Shown piece by piece: positions 62,819 to 64,000 of a stretch of 64,000 nt of DNA; the stretch's first letter is position 1, and every line of letters starts with the position of its first letter. The position numbers were made by a program, and so were the translations under genes. The notes under the pieces were generated by a model. It worked only from the letters and a program-made list of their open reading frames with translations. It ran no database searches and was not told the origin of the DNA. The DNA is taken from NCBI RefSeq assembly GCF_016195855.1, contig NZ_JACPYU010000002.1:274030-338029 (forward strand), in the 5' to 3' direction. The stretch comes from Aquabacterium sp. (GTDB lineage Bacteria; Pseudomonadota; Gammaproteobacteria; Burkholderiales; Burkholderiaceae_C).

Positions 62819-63823
62819 TCAGCTGCGGGTTCGCCCTGAACTGAAGCGCCATGCGTAGTCTCCAGGCGACACACCCAGCCGTTGCTGAAAGCAGCGGCGC
62901 AGTTTGTCTTCACTGCCGAAGCCGCTTTCCCGCACGACGCGCTTGAGCGGTGTCGGCGCGGCCTCCAGCAGCCGGCAGGCGCGCTCCAGCCGCAGGTTGG
63001 CAAGGAAGCGGGCCGGGGTCTGCCCGGTCTGGGCCAGCACCTGGCGGTGCAGGGTGCGTTCAGACAGGGCCAGGGCATGCGCCATGTCGGCCACGCTGAT
63101 GGCCTGCTTCAAGCGGGGCTTGAGCCATTGCAGCAGCTGGCCGGCGATGCCTTCTTGATCGCTTGCCTGCGCCAGCAACTCGGCACTGAATTGGCGCTGG
63201 CCACCGGCTCGCCGCAGCGGCACGACCAGGCGCTTGGCCACGCGCAGCGAGAGGGCGCGGCCGTGATCGGCCTCGACCAGGCTCAGGCACAGGTCGATGC
63301 CGGCGGTCACACCGGCTGAGGTGTGGACATGGCCGTCTCGCACATGGATGGCGTCGTCCAGCAGGTGCACCTGTGGGAACAGCTGGCGCAGCAGGGGGAC
63401 GTCTTGCCAGTGGGTCACGGCACGCCGGCCGTCGAGCAGACCGGCTTGGGCCAGCACGAAGGCGCCGGTGCAGACCGAGCAGCAACGGGCTACTTGCTTG
63501 GATGCGGCTTGCAGCCAGCGGATCAGGCGTTTGTCGTGCATGGCGCCTTGTGTGCCGTCGCCACCGGCCACGATGAGGGTGGTGTGTTTCAGGCTGGCTG
63601 GGCGGGGCAGGGCTTCGGTTTGCACGGCCAGGCCGGTGGAGGAGGTGATCAAGCCGCCGGTGGTGGAGACGGTGCGCAAGCGGTAGCGGGGTGTGAGCTG
63701 GGCTTTGGCGGCTTCCTGGTCGGCCATGGCAAAGACCTGCAGGGGCCCGGCGGCATCCAGCAGCAGGAAGTCGGGGAAGACGACCATGAGGATGGTGTGC
63801 GGGGTGGGGCGTTGGCTTGGCAT
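62819..63823 (-). CDS. GATase1-like AraC-family regulator (FtrA/GlxA-type)
   Basis: A 334-aa regulator. The N-terminal ~180 residues are a DJ-1/PfpI (GATase1) domain: VVFPDFLLLDAAGPLQVFAMA at the start, the nucleophile-region loop SVCTGAFVLAQAGLLDGR, and VTHW. The C-terminal ~100 residues are the AraC helix-turn-helix domain (VADMAHALALSERTLHRQVLAQTG, shown in parts; ESGFGSEDKLRRCFQQRLG). Homologues respond to amines or amino-acid derivatives (glycine betaine, carnitine). The target genes and ligand are unknown. It lies at the right edge, before the third repeat copy. Confidence 0.92.
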   Translation of the reverse strand: MPSQRPTPHTILMVVFPDFLLLDAAGPLQVFAMADQEAAKAQLTPRYRLRTVSTTGGLITSSTGLAVQTEALPRPASLKHTTLIVAGGDGTQGAMHDKRLIRWLQAASKQVARCCSVCTGAFVLAQAGLLDGRRAVTHWQDVPLLRQLFPQVHLLDDAIHVRDGHVHTSAGVTAGIDLCLSLVEADHGRALSLRVAKRLVVPLRRAGGQRQFSAELLAQASDQEGIAGQLLQWLKPRLKQAISVADMAHALALSERTLHRQVLAQTGQTPARFLANLRLERACRLLEAAPTPLKRVVRESGFGSEDKLRRCFQQRLGVSPGDYAWRFSSGRTRS

Positions 63824-63891
63824 GCGTGAAATATAGGTTCGTTCATGCTGTGGTGTTCGTGCGGAGGTTCTGGCGCTTTGGCGTTGCGGCC

Positions 63892-64000
63892 GCAGGTCGG
63901 GGGCTGAGGTGGCATCGGGCCGGGCTTCATGTTGACGGTCCTGCCGTAGGCAGGACTGCCCTGCGATGCTCGCGACGAGGTGGCGCCCTCTAACTTGTAT
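63892..64000 (+). repeat. fold-back repeat element, copy 3 (truncated by window end)
   Basis: The sequence GCAGGTCGGGGGCTGAGGTG followed by GGCTTCATGTTGACGG, a hairpin (GTCCTGCCGTAGGCAGGAC) and GAGGTGGCGCC lines up base for base with the left ~100 bp of copy 1 at 44993. The inner hairpin differs in sequence but keeps the pairing, which is compensatory variation. The copy runs off the window. About 20 bases before the element are also similar (CGTTGCG). Confidence 0.7.

Noticed and set aside
63824..63930. Small minus-strand frame at the right end (63649-63930)
   Set aside because: It overlaps the regulator gene in another frame and its start is in the repeat copy.

Overview
The window is GC-rich (roughly two-thirds G+C by eye), with GTG/TTG starts, short intergenic gaps and an FlhDC-controlled flagellar system, a dctA-type transporter and a valine/isobutyrate degradation operon. 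This fits a betaproteobacterium of the order Burkholderiales (Comamonadaceae/Sphaerotilaceae-like). The genus cannot be fixed from this stretch. No rRNA, tRNA, CRISPR array, transposase or integrase was seen.

Region 1 (1-3.7 kb) holds ordinary chromosomal genes: a MazG-like pyrophosphohydrolase, protein-L-isoaspartate methyltransferase (pcm), a Rieske ferredoxin and small secreted or membrane proteins.

Region 2 (about 3.9-28.0 kb) is the centrepiece: a complete, single-direction operon for an extracellular contractile injection system (eCIS; Afp/PVC/MAC-like phage-tail-like particle). In order it encodes a DUF4255 (Pvc16-type) cap, an unknown protein, one sheath, two tube proteins, a 53-aa DUF5908-like protein, a LysM baseplate hub, a VgrG-like spike, a PAAR tip, a gp25-like wedge, two large baseplate proteins (Pvc11 and Pvc12 types), a 929-aa unknown in the fibre (Pvc13) position, the tape-measure protein, the Pvc15-type AAA+ ATPase, and a 1152-aa DUF4157 cargo protein. 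The cargo has a predicted helical delivery region and a C-terminal nuclease-like module. A small three-TM protein follows it. Genes are tightly packed, many with ATGA or few-base overlaps, so they are probably one transcript. A concentric 46-bp inverted repeat lies just before the first gene and is the best operator candidate.

Region 3 (28-31.7 kb): a TPR/O-GlcNAc-transferase-like protein, a DUF4442 hot-dog protein, a membrane-anchored HExxH protein and a VOC protein. Region 4 (31.7-37.3 kb): mmsB, mmsA, an acyl-CoA dehydrogenase and a type II 3-hydroxyacyl-CoA dehydrogenase in one operon, with a divergent AraC regulator, for valine/branched acyl-CoA catabolism. Region 5 (37.4-45 kb): a phasin-like protein, a Tat-exported phosphocholine-specific phospholipase C, a DUF1289 protein and a three-gene ABC transporter/AttH-lipocalin module.

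Region 6 (45.0-45.6 kb) is a non-coding block with two oppositely oriented ~252-bp fold-back repeats. A third, truncated copy runs off the right end of the window. Region 7 (45.7-53.1 kb): dctA, an acrylyl-CoA reductase-like enzyme, a flotillin/SPFH protein, a chalcone-isomerase-like protein, an MCP and small membrane proteins. Region 8 (53.4-64 kb): PilZ protein, a conserved unknown, flhDC, a secreted reprolysin-like metalloprotease, ahpCF with a possible OxyR site, secreted unknowns and a GATase1-AraC regulator.
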